Source of the DNA: RBC038 sp041390625
Lineage (GTDB): Bacteria > Chloroflexota > Dehalococcoidia > UBA2979
DNA: 64,000 nt
Direction of reading: 5' to 3'
NCBI GenBank assembly: GCA_041390625.1
Contig: JAWKPM010000002.1
Location: forward strand, 124,001-188,000
The notes beneath the pieces are model-generated. The model saw nothing but the letters and a program-made list of their open reading frames with translations. It did no database searches and had not been told where the DNA came from. Position numbers and translations under genes: made by a program. Positions 1-8,403 of this stretch are shown here, piece after piece; the first letter of the stretch is position 1; each line of letters begins with the position of its first letter.

Positions 1-30
1 GACGCGCTGACAGGGCCACGGGAGCCGACC

Positions 31-966
31 GTGCACGGCCGCGACCTCACATCCATCCTCGACCTCTCCGCCGACGAGCTCGCGGAGCTCCTCAACAGCG
101 CCCTCGCGATGAAGCGCGACGGTGCCGGGAACCGCCTTCCCGGTCGCACGCTCGCCCTCATCTTCGAGAAGCCGTCCCTCCGCACCCGCGTCTCATTCGA
201 GGTCGGCATGGCCCGCCTCGGCGGCCGCTCCCTCTACATCGGTGCCCACGAGGTGAAGCTCGGCGAGCGCGAACCGATCAAGGATGCCGCCCGCGTCCTC
301 TCGAGGATGGTCGACGCCATCGCAGTCCGGACCTTCGACCACGCCACCATCGAGGAGTTCGCTCGCTGGGCCGGCATCCCCGTCATTAACGCCCTCTCCG
401 ACGCGGAGCACCCCTGCCAGGCCCTCGCCGACCTCCTCACGCTCCGAGAGCGCTTCGGCGACCTCCGGGGCCTCCACCTCACCTACTTCGGCGAAGGCAA
501 CAACGTCGCCATCTCGCTCGCCTACGCCTCGGTGCTCGCGGGCATCGAGTTCACGTGCGCCTCGCCCGAGGGCTTCGAGCTCCCCAACGACGTGCTCGAG
601 CGCGCCCGCGCTCTCGCCGGCTCGGGCTCCGTCCGCGTCACCAACGACCCCGTCGAGGCGGCCGCCGGCGCCAACGCCCTCTACACCGATGTCTGGGCCT
701 CGATGGGGCAGGAGCACGAGCTCCAGGCGCGTCTCGAGCCCTTCGGGCCGTTCCAGCTCAACGACGCCCTCGTCGCCACCGCGCCCGCCGAGGCCATCGT
801 CCTCCACGACCTCCCGGCCCATCGAGGCGAGGAGATCACCGACGAGGTCATTGAGTCCGACCGCTCCGCCGTCTTCGACCAGGCCGAGAACCGTGTCTAC
901 GCGCAGCAGGCCGTGCTCGCGCACCTTCTCGAGCCGTCCGCCTCCCCGAACTCCTCGGAGCGGTAA
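31..966 (+). CDS. argF: Ornithine carbamoyltransferase
   Basis: Transfers the carbamoyl group from carbamoyl phosphate to ornithine to give citrulline in cytosolic arginine synthesis. The 311-residue length is normal for the family. The carbamoyl-phosphate loop reads FEKPSLRTR near residue 50, followed by EHPCQ and a GEGNNV nucleotide-like loop. The ornithine-binding motif, HCLP in most family members, reads HDLPAHRGEE here, so the usual Cys is Asp. The frame is open to the left edge of the window, but the GTG at 31 follows a CGGGAG ribosome site and gives a typical N-terminus, so I take it as the start. The next gene begins three bases after the stop. An N-succinyl- or N-acetylornithine enzyme is a less likely alternative. 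Confidence 0.93.
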   Translation: MHGRDLTSILDLSADELAELLNSALAMKRDGAGNRLPGRTLALIFEKPSLRTRVSFEVGMARLGGRSLYIGAHEVKLGEREPIKDAARVLSRMVDAIAVRTFDHATIEEFARWAGIPVINALSDAEHPCQALADLLTLRERFGDLRGLHLTYFGEGNNVAISLAYASVLAGIEFTCASPEGFELPNDVLERARALAGSGSVRVTNDPVEAAAGANALYTDVWASMGQEHELQARLEPFGPFQLNDALVATAPAEAIVLHDLPAHRGEEITDEVIESDRSAVFDQAENRVYAQQAVLAHLLEPSASPNSSER

Positions 967-969
967 CCC

Positions 970-1809
970 GTGCCGGACGTCATTCCCGACGCCATCCGCG
1001 AGACGGTGGATCGGCTCACCTACACCGCCATCCTCGACATCGTCATCATTTCGCTGTCGATCTACTGGCTCCTGCTCCTGATCCGAGGCACGACGGCGAT
1101 GACCGTCCTCCGAGGTGTGGGCGTCATCTTCATCGCGGCGTTCTTCCTCAGCCGCGCCCTCGACCTCGAGGTCGTGTCGTGGGCCCTGCGCAACGCTGCC
1201 GCCGGTGTGGTCATCGGCGCCGCCGTCATCTTCCAGCCTGAGATCAGGCGCGCCCTCGAGCGCATCGGCCGCACCGGTCTCCGCTCGAGTCTTCAACGCG
1301 AGGAGCGCCGTCACGCCGTCGACACCATCATTCGAGCAGCGCAGCGCCTCGCCCGCCTGCAGCACGGCGCGCTCATCGTCATCGAGCGCGAGACCGGCAC
1401 GCGCGAGGTCGTGGACACGGGCATCCCCGTCGACGCCGAGATCTCCGTCGAGCTGCTCGTGAACCTGTTCGTGCCGAACACGCCGCTGCACGACGGCGCC
1501 GTCGTCGTCCGAGGCGACCGCATCGTCGCCGCCGGCTGCACGCTGCCCCTCTCCGAGGGCCCGCTGCCGTCCGAGTACGGCATGCGCCACCGCGCCGCCC
1601 TCGGCATCACCGAGACCACCGATGCCGTCGTGCTCGTGGTCTCGGAGGAGCGCGGCGAGATCTCGCTGTCCTCGAACGGGCGCATGGTCTTCGCCCTCGA
1701 CGAGGCCCGCCTCACGCGCCAGCTCCACCGCCTCTTCGCCATCGAGGACCACGACCCCAGCCTCGAGGGCGGCCGGCCTGCCGCCTCCACCGCCGAGGGC
1801 GCCCGCTAG
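970..1809 (+). CDS. cdaA: Membrane diadenylate cyclase CdaA
   Basis: Joins two ATP molecules into the second messenger c-di-AMP, which in Gram-positive lineages controls potassium uptake, turgor and wall homeostasis. Two or three hydrophobic segments within about residues 15-75 anchor the protein. The DAC domain follows, with the catalytic DGA triplet at residues 175-177 and the RHR motif at 206-208. Its 279 residues match CdaA-class enzymes. The GTG start at 970 follows argF closely, and the stop abuts the start of cdaR, so the two are very likely cotranscribed. The usual third partner glmM is not adjacent. Confidence 0.94.
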   Translation: MPDVIPDAIRETVDRLTYTAILDIVIISLSIYWLLLLIRGTTAMTVLRGVGVIFIAAFFLSRALDLEVVSWALRNAAAGVVIGAAVIFQPEIRRALERIGRTGLRSSLQREERRHAVDTIIRAAQRLARLQHGALIVIERETGTREVVDTGIPVDAEISVELLVNLFVPNTPLHDGAVVVRGDRIVAAGCTLPLSEGPLPSEYGMRHRAALGITETTDAVVLVVSEERGEISLSSNGRMVFALDEARLTRQLHRLFAIEDHDPSLEGGRPAASTAEGAR

Positions 1810-3084
1810 GTGCGGCGTGCTCCCGACGTGCGCAGCGACCTCCGCGAGGCCTGGGACATCGCGAACCTGCTCTTCAGGCGCGCGGTCGTCGGTCTGCGCC
1901 GCTCGCCCGGGCTGCTCGTACTGTCGCTCGTCCTCGGCTTCGCCCTCTGGATTGCCGTCACCGACATCCAGAACCCAACGCGCGTCGACGTCTTCCCCGC
2001 CGCGATCCAGGTCGAGGCCGTGAACGTCGACCCCACGCTCGCGGTCGCCAACACCCTCGAGACCATCGAGGTCACCGTGTCGGCTTCCGAGGACCGCTGG
2101 CAGCAGCTGACGTCCGAGAACTTCCGCGCGTTCGTCGACCTCAACGGCCTGAGCGAGCGCGAGCAGCTCGTGCCGGTGCAGGTCGACGTGCGGAGCATCG
2201 GCGGCGTGCGGATCACGAACATCAGCCCTGCGAACGTGCTCGTGAACCTCGAGCCGCTGGTGACCAAGACGGTGCCGGTGAACCCTCGACTCATCGGCGG
2301 CGTGCCGCTCGGCTTCGAGGTCCAGAGCACCGAGCCCGACCAGACGAGTGCCGTCGTCTCCGGTCCCGCCTCGCTCGTTGCGCTTGTGCAGGAGGTCGCC
2401 GCCGAGGTCACCGTCACCGGCCTCACCGTCAGCCTCGCCGAGACCGCGACGCTCGTCCCTCGAGGTGACAACGGCGTCGAGATTCGCGGCGTCCGCGTCG
2501 AGCCGCCCAGCACCCGCGTCCGCGTCACCGTCGCGCAGAGCCAGCTCACGAGGCAGCTGCCGCTCCACGCCACCTTCACCGGCCAGCCGGCCGACGGCTA
2601 TCGAGTCGCGAGTGTCGCCGTCGATCCCGCGTCTGTGACCATCGATGGCCCGATCGACGTCCTCCAGAGCATCGATGCCATCGACCTCCCAGCCATCGAC
2701 GTCACGGGCGCGACGCAGAGCGTGACGCGCACCATCGAGGTCGAGCTCCCCGCCGGCGCTACCTCGCCCGTCTCGCTCTCCGCCACGGTGACCATCCTCA
2801 TCGAGGTGATCGAGGGCACGGCGCAGTTCGCCGTCCCCGTCACCGTCACCGGGCTGCCTGCGGGCGTAGAGGCCGGGCTCGATGCCGCCGCCGTCGTCGT
2901 ACAGATCGCAGGCCCGATCCCGACGCTGAACCTCGTGACGGCCGAGTCGATCCTCGTGACGCTCGACGCCTCGGGCATTGAAGGCACGGAGAGTCGTCCA
3001 GTCGACGTGCAGGTTCCGGCTGGTGTCAGGCTGTTGGCGGTGCAACCAGAGTCCGTCTCGGTTACGATCACACCAGCCCCGTAA
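1810..3084 (+). CDS. cdaR: YbbR-domain regulator of CdaA
   Basis: In Firmicutes, CdaR binds and modulates the membrane diadenylate cyclase. The protein starts at a GTG immediately after the cdaA stop. It has a short basic cytoplasmic head, one transmembrane helix near residues 34-52, and then a long extracytoplasmic beta-rich region of roughly four YbbR-like repeats. Recurring Val-Thr-Val and Pro-Val-Asn-Pro-like turns fit that fold. Its 424 residues are normal for the family. The tight junction with cdaA supports the assignment more strongly than any single motif, since YbbR repeats are weakly conserved. Confidence 0.87.
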   Translation: MRRAPDVRSDLREAWDIANLLFRRAVVGLRRSPGLLVLSLVLGFALWIAVTDIQNPTRVDVFPAAIQVEAVNVDPTLAVANTLETIEVTVSASEDRWQQLTSENFRAFVDLNGLSEREQLVPVQVDVRSIGGVRITNISPANVLVNLEPLVTKTVPVNPRLIGGVPLGFEVQSTEPDQTSAVVSGPASLVALVQEVAAEVTVTGLTVSLAETATLVPRGDNGVEIRGVRVEPPSTRVRVTVAQSQLTRQLPLHATFTGQPADGYRVASVAVDPASVTIDGPIDVLQSIDAIDLPAIDVTGATQSVTRTIEVELPAGATSPVSLSATVTILIEVIEGTAQFAVPVTVTGLPAGVEAGLDAAAVVVQIAGPIPTLNLVTAESILVTLDASGIEGTESRPVDVQVPAGVRLLAVQPESVSVTITPAP

Positions 3085-3122
3085 TAGCCTTCGCGGTACC
3101 GCCGGCCGCACTGGAGCCCTCG

Positions 3123-4505
3123 ATGACGTCCAGCGCACCCTCTGTGTCTCCGGGTGCCCCCTCGATGACGGGGCAGCCGACCGGCGCGCCCCTCGTCGCC
3201 ATCGTCGGCCGCCCGAACGTGGGGAAGTCCGCGCTCTTCAACCGCATGACCCGCAGCCGTCGCGCCCTCGTCGAGGACCTGCCCGGCACGACGCGCGACC
3301 GCAACTACGGCGACCTCGAGTGGCGAGGCCGCCACATCCGCGTCGTCGACACCGGTGGCCTCGTCGGCGACGACGAGGACCCGTTCTCGCCCCTCATCCG
3401 CGAGGGCGTCCAGGAAGCCATCGCCAGCGCGAGCCTCATCCTCTTCGTCGTCGATGCCGGTGACGGCGTCACGATCGCGGACGCCGAGGTCGCCACGATG
3501 CTCCGCCGCGCGAAGCAGCCCGTCTTCCTCGTCGCGAACAAGGCCGACCTCGGTCGCGCGCGCGACGGCCTCCTCGATCTCTACGAGCTCGGTTTCGGTG
3601 ATCCGATCGCCGTCTCCGCCTACCACGGCCAGGGGGTGGGCGACCTCCTCGACCGCATCGTCGACACGTTGCCGGCCGACCGCCGTCCGCCGAAGGTCGA
3701 CCGCATCCGCATCGCCGTGGTCGGCCGTCCGAACGTCGGCAAGTCATCGCTCGTGAACGCGATGCTCGGCGAGCAGCGCTCCATTGTCTCCGACGTCGCC
3801 GGCACGACGCGCGATCCCATCGACACGCCCTTCGAGTTCGAGGGCCACCAGATGCTGCTCGTCGACACCGCCGGCATCCGCCGTCGAGGTCGCATCGAAC
3901 GAGGTGTTGAGCGCCACTCCGTCCAGCGCGCCGAGCGCGCCATCGACCGCGCGGACGTCGTCGTCCTCGTGATCGACCAGACCGAGCCGACCGCTGCGCA
4001 GGACACGCACATCGCCGGCTACGTGGCGAAGGCCGCGAAGGGCATGGTCCTCGTCGTGAACAAGTGGGACCTCGCCGACGAGGAAGAGGAGCGCTCGCGG
4101 TTCGCGCGCCAACTCGACTACCGCTACCGATTCACGCCGTGGGCGCCGCTCCTCTTCACCTCGGCTATTCGAGGCGAAGGCGTCAGCGACGTCCTCGAGA
4201 CCGCCGTGCACATCCACGAGGTGCGCCAGCGCCGCGTGCAAACCTCGGAGCTGAACCGTATCGTGCAGCGAGCGCTCCACGATCACGGGCCGCCCACCGT
4301 GGGCCACAAGCGGCTGAAGGTGATGTACGTGACGCAGGCCGAGGTCGCTCCGCCCACGTTCGTCTTCTTCGTGAACGACCCCGCCGTGCTTCACTTCAGC
4401 TACGAGCGCTACCTCGAGAACCGGCTGCGCGATGCCTTCGACTTCGAGGGCACCGCCATCCGGTTGCTCTTCCGCCGTCGCTCGGAAGACCGACACGAGG
4501 CATAG
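3123..4505 (+). CDS. der: Ribosome biogenesis GTPase Der
   Basis: Der (EngA) is a double GTPase required for maturation of the large ribosomal subunit. Two GTPase domains are visible, each with the P-loop GRPNVGKS (near residues 27 and 202), a DTxG switch II motif (DTGG, DTAG) and an NKxD specificity motif (NKAD, NKWD). A KH-like C-terminal domain ends in a basic tail. The length of 460 residues is typical. The ATG at 3123 has GGAG upstream and lies in the string CCCTCGATG, a start context seen at several other genes in this window. Confidence 0.96.
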   Translation: MTSSAPSVSPGAPSMTGQPTGAPLVAIVGRPNVGKSALFNRMTRSRRALVEDLPGTTRDRNYGDLEWRGRHIRVVDTGGLVGDDEDPFSPLIREGVQEAIASASLILFVVDAGDGVTIADAEVATMLRRAKQPVFLVANKADLGRARDGLLDLYELGFGDPIAVSAYHGQGVGDLLDRIVDTLPADRRPPKVDRIRIAVVGRPNVGKSSLVNAMLGEQRSIVSDVAGTTRDPIDTPFEFEGHQMLLVDTAGIRRRGRIERGVERHSVQRAERAIDRADVVVLVIDQTEPTAAQDTHIAGYVAKAAKGMVLVVNKWDLADEEEERSRFARQLDYRYRFTPWAPLLFTSAIRGEGVSDVLETAVHIHEVRQRRVQTSELNRIVQRALHDHGPPTVGHKRLKVMYVTQAEVAPPTFVFFVNDPAVLHFSYERYLENRLRDAFDFEGTAIRLLFRRRSEDRHEA

Positions 4506-4557
4506 TGTGCGCAGCGCAACCCATCGAGGTCCCTGCCGGCAATAGCGAGGTGTACCC

Positions 4558-5181
4558 GTGACGATCCTGGAAGGTCTCGTCTTCGGCTACCTCATCGGCT
4601 CGATTCCGCCCGGCCTGCTCATGGGCCGGCTGCGCGGCATCGATGTCCGCGAGTTCGGCTCCGGCAAGACCGGCTTTACGAACACGCTGCGCACGCTCGG
4701 CCTCGGCGCCGCGCTCGTCGTGCTCTTCGCCGACGTCGCGAAGGGCGTCGTCCCCGTCCTCGTCGGCCGCTTCGTCCTCGATGACCCGTGGGCGGCTGCC
4801 GTCGCCGGCGCCGCCGCCGTGGCGGGACATAACTGGCCCGCCTTCGCCGGCTTCCGCGGCGGTCGAGGCGTGGCCACCACCTTCGGTGCCTTCCTCGCGA
4901 TGGCACCCCTTGCTGCCGTCGTGCTGCTCGTGGCGTCCGGCCTCGTGCTCTGGGCCACGCGCTACGTGTCGCTCATGTCGGTCGTCGGCGTCGCTGTCGG
5001 CTTCGTCGTCCTCGTCGGACTCGTGATCACGGGCTGGCTGCACGAGGGCTACCTGCTCTTCGGTGTGCTCGCCTTCCTCTGGGTCGAGCTCAACCACATC
5101 GGCAACATCAAGCGCCTGCTCGCCGGCACCGAGCCGAAACTCGGCCAGGGCGGTGCCCGCCGCACCCCTCGAGGCGCGTGA
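4558..5181 (+). CDS. plsY: Acyl-phosphate glycerol-3-phosphate acyltransferase
   Basis: PlsY is the integral membrane enzyme that acylates sn-glycerol-3-phosphate from acyl-phosphate, the first step of phospholipid synthesis in most bacteria. The 207 residues form about five transmembrane helices. The first conserved loop, usually GSGNxGATN, reads GSGKTGFTN near residue 37. The second reads GHNWPAFAGFRGGRGVAT, close to the family's GHxFPxFLxFxGGKGVAT. The GTG at 4558 follows GAGGTG. The stop overlaps the start of gpsA, which makes the acyl acceptor, so the two enzymes are probably coexpressed. Confidence 0.94.
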   Translation: MTILEGLVFGYLIGSIPPGLLMGRLRGIDVREFGSGKTGFTNTLRTLGLGAALVVLFADVAKGVVPVLVGRFVLDDPWAAAVAGAAAVAGHNWPAFAGFRGGRGVATTFGAFLAMAPLAAVVLLVASGLVLWATRYVSLMSVVGVAVGFVVLVGLVITGWLHEGYLLFGVLAFLWVELNHIGNIKRLLAGTEPKLGQGGARRTPRGA

Positions 5182-6179
5182 CACCGCCGGCGCGCGCTGC
5201 CGTCATCGGCCCCACCGCCTGGGGCACGACCCTCGCCATCCTGCTCGCCCGCAACGAGGTCCCCACGACCCTCGTCGCGCGCACGTCCGAGGACGCCGCC
5301 CGCCTCGAGGCTGCTCGACAGAACGAGGCGCGTCTGCCGGGCTTCGAGTTTCCGCCGTCCCTTCATGCCGCCGCGGCCGCCGAGGGCCTCGAGGACGTCG
5401 AGCTCCTCTGTCTTGCCGTCCCCTCACGCACCATCGAGGACAACGCACGCGCTATCGCCGAGTCCGTGCCCGCCGGCGCGACGATCCTCAGCGCCACCAA
5501 GGGAATCGAGCAGGGGACCGGCCGTCGCATGTCGCAGCTCCTGTGGGCGCTCCTGCCCGGGCACCCGCTGGCGGTGCTCTCCGGCCCGAACCTGTCTCAC
5601 GAGGTCGCGGCGGGCCTCCCGGGCACGACTGTCGTCGCCTCGGCGAGCGCCGACCTCGAGATGCTGCGCGACGCGTTTCATTCGTCCTCGTTCCGCGTCT
5701 ACACGAGCACGGACGTCACCGGCGTCGAGCTCGGCGGCGCGCTGAAGAACATCATCGCCATCGCCGGCGGCATGGTGGACGCGCTCCAGTACGGCGACAA
5801 CGCGAAGGCCGCGATCATCACGAGGGGGCTCGCCGAGATCACGCGCCTCGGGGTCGCCGCCGGTGCGGACCCCCTCACGTTCCAGGGCCTCGCCGGTGTC
5901 GGCGACGCCATCGCGACCTCGTACTCGAGGCTCTCCCGGAACCGCCGCCTCGGCGAGCTCATCGCCTCCGGCTCCACCCTCGAGGCCGCGCTCGAAACGC
6001 TGCAGGAGACCGCCGAGGGCGCCACGACCCTGCCTGCCGCGCTCGCGCTCGCCGGCCAGCTCGGCGTCGAGATGCCCATTACGAAGGCGATCCACGACAT
6101 CCTCTACCGCGAACTCTCGCCTCAGGCAGCGGTCGAGTCCCTCCTCGGGCGCACGCCCGGTCCCGAGCTCGCCCTCTAG
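5178..6179 (+). CDS. gpsA: NAD(P)H-dependent glycerol-3-phosphate dehydrogenase
   Basis: Reduces dihydroxyacetone phosphate to sn-glycerol-3-phosphate, the substrate of the PlsY enzyme encoded just upstream; the genes overlap by four bases (GTGA). It is 333 residues long, standard for GpsA. The substrate and catalytic region is well conserved: LSGPNLSHEVAAGLP near residue 136 and GALKNIIAIAGG near residue 193. The dinucleotide loop is unusual: the family's GxGxWG reads GPTAWG near residue 11, so the middle glycine is replaced. The gene ends an apparent argF-to-gpsA run of same-strand genes. Confidence 0.93.
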   Translation: MTPPARAAVIGPTAWGTTLAILLARNEVPTTLVARTSEDAARLEAARQNEARLPGFEFPPSLHAAAAAEGLEDVELLCLAVPSRTIEDNARAIAESVPAGATILSATKGIEQGTGRRMSQLLWALLPGHPLAVLSGPNLSHEVAAGLPGTTVVASASADLEMLRDAFHSSSFRVYTSTDVTGVELGGALKNIIAIAGGMVDALQYGDNAKAAIITRGLAEITRLGVAAGADPLTFQGLAGVGDAIATSYSRLSRNRRLGELIASGSTLEAALETLQETAEGATTLPAALALAGQLGVEMPITKAIHDILYRELSPQAAVESLLGRTPGPELAL

Positions 6180-6202
6180 CCCCGGAGACCCCGCTCGAGG
6201 CG

Positions 6203-6232
6203 TTTCGGCGCTCCGCCGCCCCTTGGTACACT
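6203..6232 (+). promoter_or_regulatory. Probable promoter of the HEAT-Nudix-GNAT operon
   Basis: A TTTCGG box at 6203-6208 and a good -10 hexamer TACACT at 6227-6232 are separated by 18 bases. They sit in the only sizeable gap between gpsA and the next gene and predict a short leader that includes the GAGGAG ribosome site at 6252-6257. Confidence 0.5.
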
Positions 6233-6262
6233 CAATGTTCAAGCCTTCACCGAGGAGCACCT

Positions 6263-7297
6263 GTGCCCGACGCCCTCCCGCCGGACGACATGAACGACGA
6301 CCTCGAGGAGGAACGTCCCGCCCTGCCTCGTGCCGAGGATGTCGTTCGTCGCCTCTCCGCGGGCGAGACCGTGGTCCCGAACGACCTGCTCGCGCTCTCG
6401 ACGCCCTCGGACGACATCGTTGCCTCGTTCCTGTCGCTGTGGGCAAAGCTCCAGCCCGAGCGCCGGCGCGAGCTGCTCGCCGCGATGCAGCAGCTCGCCG
6501 AGGAGGACGCCACACTCGATTTCCACCGCATCCACCTCTCGGCCCTCCGCGACCCCGACCCGGCGACGCGCATCCTCGCCGTCCGCGGCCTGTGGGAACA
6601 GGACCGCGAGGACTACATGCGCCTCCTCGTCGAGCAGCTTCGCTCCGACCCCGAGGCCACGGTGCGCGCCACCATCGCCGAGATCCTGGGCAACTACGTC
6701 GTCGGCCAGGAGTTCGGCATGCTCTCCGAGGAGGCGGCCGAGGACCTCGGCTCGGCCCTCCGGGAGTCCATCGAGGACTTCAACGAGACCGAGGAGGTGC
6801 GAGCGATGGCGCTCACCTCCCTCGGCGCCAGCTCCGAGGAATGGGTTTCCGAGCTCATCGCCGAGCTGTACGAATCGGGCGGCCCGCGCATGCGCCAGGC
6901 CGCCACGCTCGCGATGGGCCGCAACGGCGACGACCAGTGGCTGCCGATCCTCCTGCACTCGTTCGACGACGAGGACGGGCAGGTGCGTGCCGCCGCCGCC
7001 ATCGCGGCCGGCCAGCTCCTGATGGAGGAGGCCATCGACCCCCTCATCCTGCTCGTGGACGACGACGAGGAGGATGTGCAGGTCGCGGCCGTCCAGGCGC
7101 TCGGCGAGATCGCCGGCGAGGGCGCCGAGCGGGTGCTCACCGACCTCATGGGCCGTTCCGAGCCCTACCTCCGCGATGCCGCGCGCGAAGCGCTGATCGG
7201 CGCTCAGCTGCTCGGCATCGACTTCGAACCCGAGGACGAAGTGGGTGAGGACGATGGGTCGCCCGCGCCTCGCGTCACCGACGAGGACGACGAGTGA
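6263..7297 (+). CDS. HEAT-repeat protein
   Basis: A 344-residue acidic protein built largely of helical HEAT-like repeats of about 30-35 residues, each with an Asp/Glu-rich turn and an Ala/Leu-rich second helix (for example VRAAAAIAAG and VQVAAVQALGEIAG in the last third). Such scaffolds usually mediate protein binding; the partner cannot be read from the sequence. The open frame runs far upstream, but the GTG at 6263 is chosen because GAGGAG lies five bases before it and a promoter-like site precedes it; an ATG at 6290 is the alternative. The end overlaps the Nudix gene by four bases, so the two are probably translationally coupled. Confidence 0.8.
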   Translation: MPDALPPDDMNDDLEEERPALPRAEDVVRRLSAGETVVPNDLLALSTPSDDIVASFLSLWAKLQPERRRELLAAMQQLAEEDATLDFHRIHLSALRDPDPATRILAVRGLWEQDREDYMRLLVEQLRSDPEATVRATIAEILGNYVVGQEFGMLSEEAAEDLGSALRESIEDFNETEEVRAMALTSLGASSEEWVSELIAELYESGGPRMRQAATLAMGRNGDDQWLPILLHSFDDEDGQVRAAAAIAAGQLLMEEAIDPLILLVDDDEEDVQVAAVQALGEIAGEGAERVLTDLMGRSEPYLRDAAREALIGAQLLGIDFEPEDEVGEDDGSPAPRVTDEDDE

Positions 7298-7755
7298 CCC
7301 GCGAGGCCCCCGTCGAGCGCGCCGTCTCTGCCGGTGGCGTCGTCTACCGCCTCGCCGCCGACCGCGTCGAGGTCGTGCTCGTCGCGCGCCCGCATACGAA
7401 CCTCTGGGCGCTGCCGAAGGGCACACCCGAGCCCGGCGAGAGCATCGAGGAGACGGCCCGCCGCGAGGTCGGCGAGGAGACCGGCCTCGAGGTCGCGATC
7501 GTCGAGCCCGTCATCGACATCGCGTACTCGTTCCCCCGCCCCCGAGGTGGAGGCCGCGTCGACAAGGTCGTGCACCACTTCCTCATGACCGCCGAGGGTG
7601 GCGACGTCGCCGATCACGACCACGAGTACGACCTCGTCGCCTGGTATGGCGTCGACGAAGCGCTCCGGCTGATGACGTACGATAATGAGCGGAGTGTCGT
7701 CGAGCAGGCGGCGCGACTCATCGAGCGCAACCACGTAGACGGATCCGATGGATGA
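7294..7755 (+). CDS. Nudix hydrolase
   Basis: A 153-residue stand-alone Nudix domain. The Nudix box starts at GTPEPGESIEETARREVGEE and continues TGL, matching GX5EX7REUXEEXGU, so the metal-binding glutamates are intact and the enzyme should hydrolyse a nucleoside diphosphate linked to another group. The preceding segment VARPHTNLWALPKG resembles MutT- or Ap4A-hydrolase-type members, but substrate cannot be assigned. It overlaps both the HEAT-repeat gene and the downstream GNAT gene by four bases, forming a tight three-gene operon. Confidence 0.9.
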   Translation: MTREAPVERAVSAGGVVYRLAADRVEVVLVARPHTNLWALPKGTPEPGESIEETARREVGEETGLEVAIVEPVIDIAYSFPRPRGGGRVDKVVHHFLMTAEGGDVADHDHEYDLVAWYGVDEALRLMTYDNERSVVEQAARLIERNHVDGSDG

Positions 7756-8306
7756 CCCAGACCCAGCCTCGCGTTGTCGCCACTGGCCAGCTCGTCCAGC
7801 TCCGCGAGAAGCACATCGATGACGCCCAGCGCGACTACGCCTGGCGTCGCGACCCCGAGCTCGCCGCCTACGACGCCGCTCGCCCGCTCTCGATGTCGTA
7901 TCGCTCCTTCGTCTCCACCTTCCGTGAGGAGCTGGAGCACCCGAGCCCGTTCCGGCACACATTCGGCATCGAGGACCCCGCCACCGGCCGCCACATCGGC
8001 AACGTCATGTACTACGGCTACGAGCGCGACGCCGGCGAGGCCGAGCTCGGCATCACCATCGGCGAGCGCGAGTACTGGTCCCGAGGCTTCGGCACCGACA
8101 CCGTCCGCACCATGCTCCGCTACCTCTTCGAAGAGCTGGGCCTTCGCCGTGTCTACCTGCACACACTGACCTGGAACGACCGAGCCCAACAGGCCTTCCA
8201 CCGCGCCGGGCTCAGCGACGTGAAGCGCGTCCACCGCGCCGGCTACGACTTCATCCTCATGGACATCACCCGCGAGCAGTTCGAGGCCGGCACCACCCCG
8301 GCGTAG
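7752..8306 (+). CDS. GNAT-family N-acetyltransferase, RimJ/RimL type
   Basis: The 184-residue protein has the layout of RimJ/RimL-like acetyltransferases: LREKHIDDA at the N-terminus, a central strand IGNVMYYGYE, then the acetyl-CoA loop region YWSRGFGTDTVRTMLRYLF, and a final AQQAFHRAGL segment. These enzymes acetylate protein N-termini or small amines; the target here is unknown. Its ATG overlaps the Nudix stop (ATGA). A strong hairpin follows the stop and separates it from the convergent SDR gene. Confidence 0.87.
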   Translation: MTQTQPRVVATGQLVQLREKHIDDAQRDYAWRRDPELAAYDAARPLSMSYRSFVSTFREELEHPSPFRHTFGIEDPATGRHIGNVMYYGYERDAGEAELGITIGEREYWSRGFGTDTVRTMLRYLFEELGLRRVYLHTLTWNDRAQQAFHRAGLSDVKRVHRAGYDFILMDITREQFEAGTTPA

Positions 8307-8349
8307 CCCCTCTCGGCCGCTTCCATGCCATCGAGGCCGCAACAAGCAA

Positions 8350-8379
8350 CGAGGCGGCCGTCCGAAGACGACCGCCTCG
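8350..8379. terminator. Bidirectional hairpin terminator
   Basis: Arms 8350-8362 and 8367-8379 pair over 13 bases with one mismatch around a CGAA loop. It lies between the convergent GNAT and SDR genes. There is no T-run, as is common in high-G+C genomes. The stem is built on CGAGGCGG / CCGCCTCG and is preceded by GCAA, like the hairpin at 24916. Confidence 0.75.
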
Positions 8380-8403
8380 CGATCGACAGTCCGAGGACTG
8401 AAG

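Noticed and set aside
193..3138. 981-codon open frame antisense to argF, cdaA and cdaR
   Set aside because: High G+C removes stop codons from the opposite strand. The translation is Asp, Gly, Arg and Val-rich with no domains, while three recognisable genes lie on the other strand.
5063..6262. Upstream extension of the HEAT-repeat frame
   Set aside because: It overlaps gpsA completely. A ribosome site and promoter support the start at 6263.
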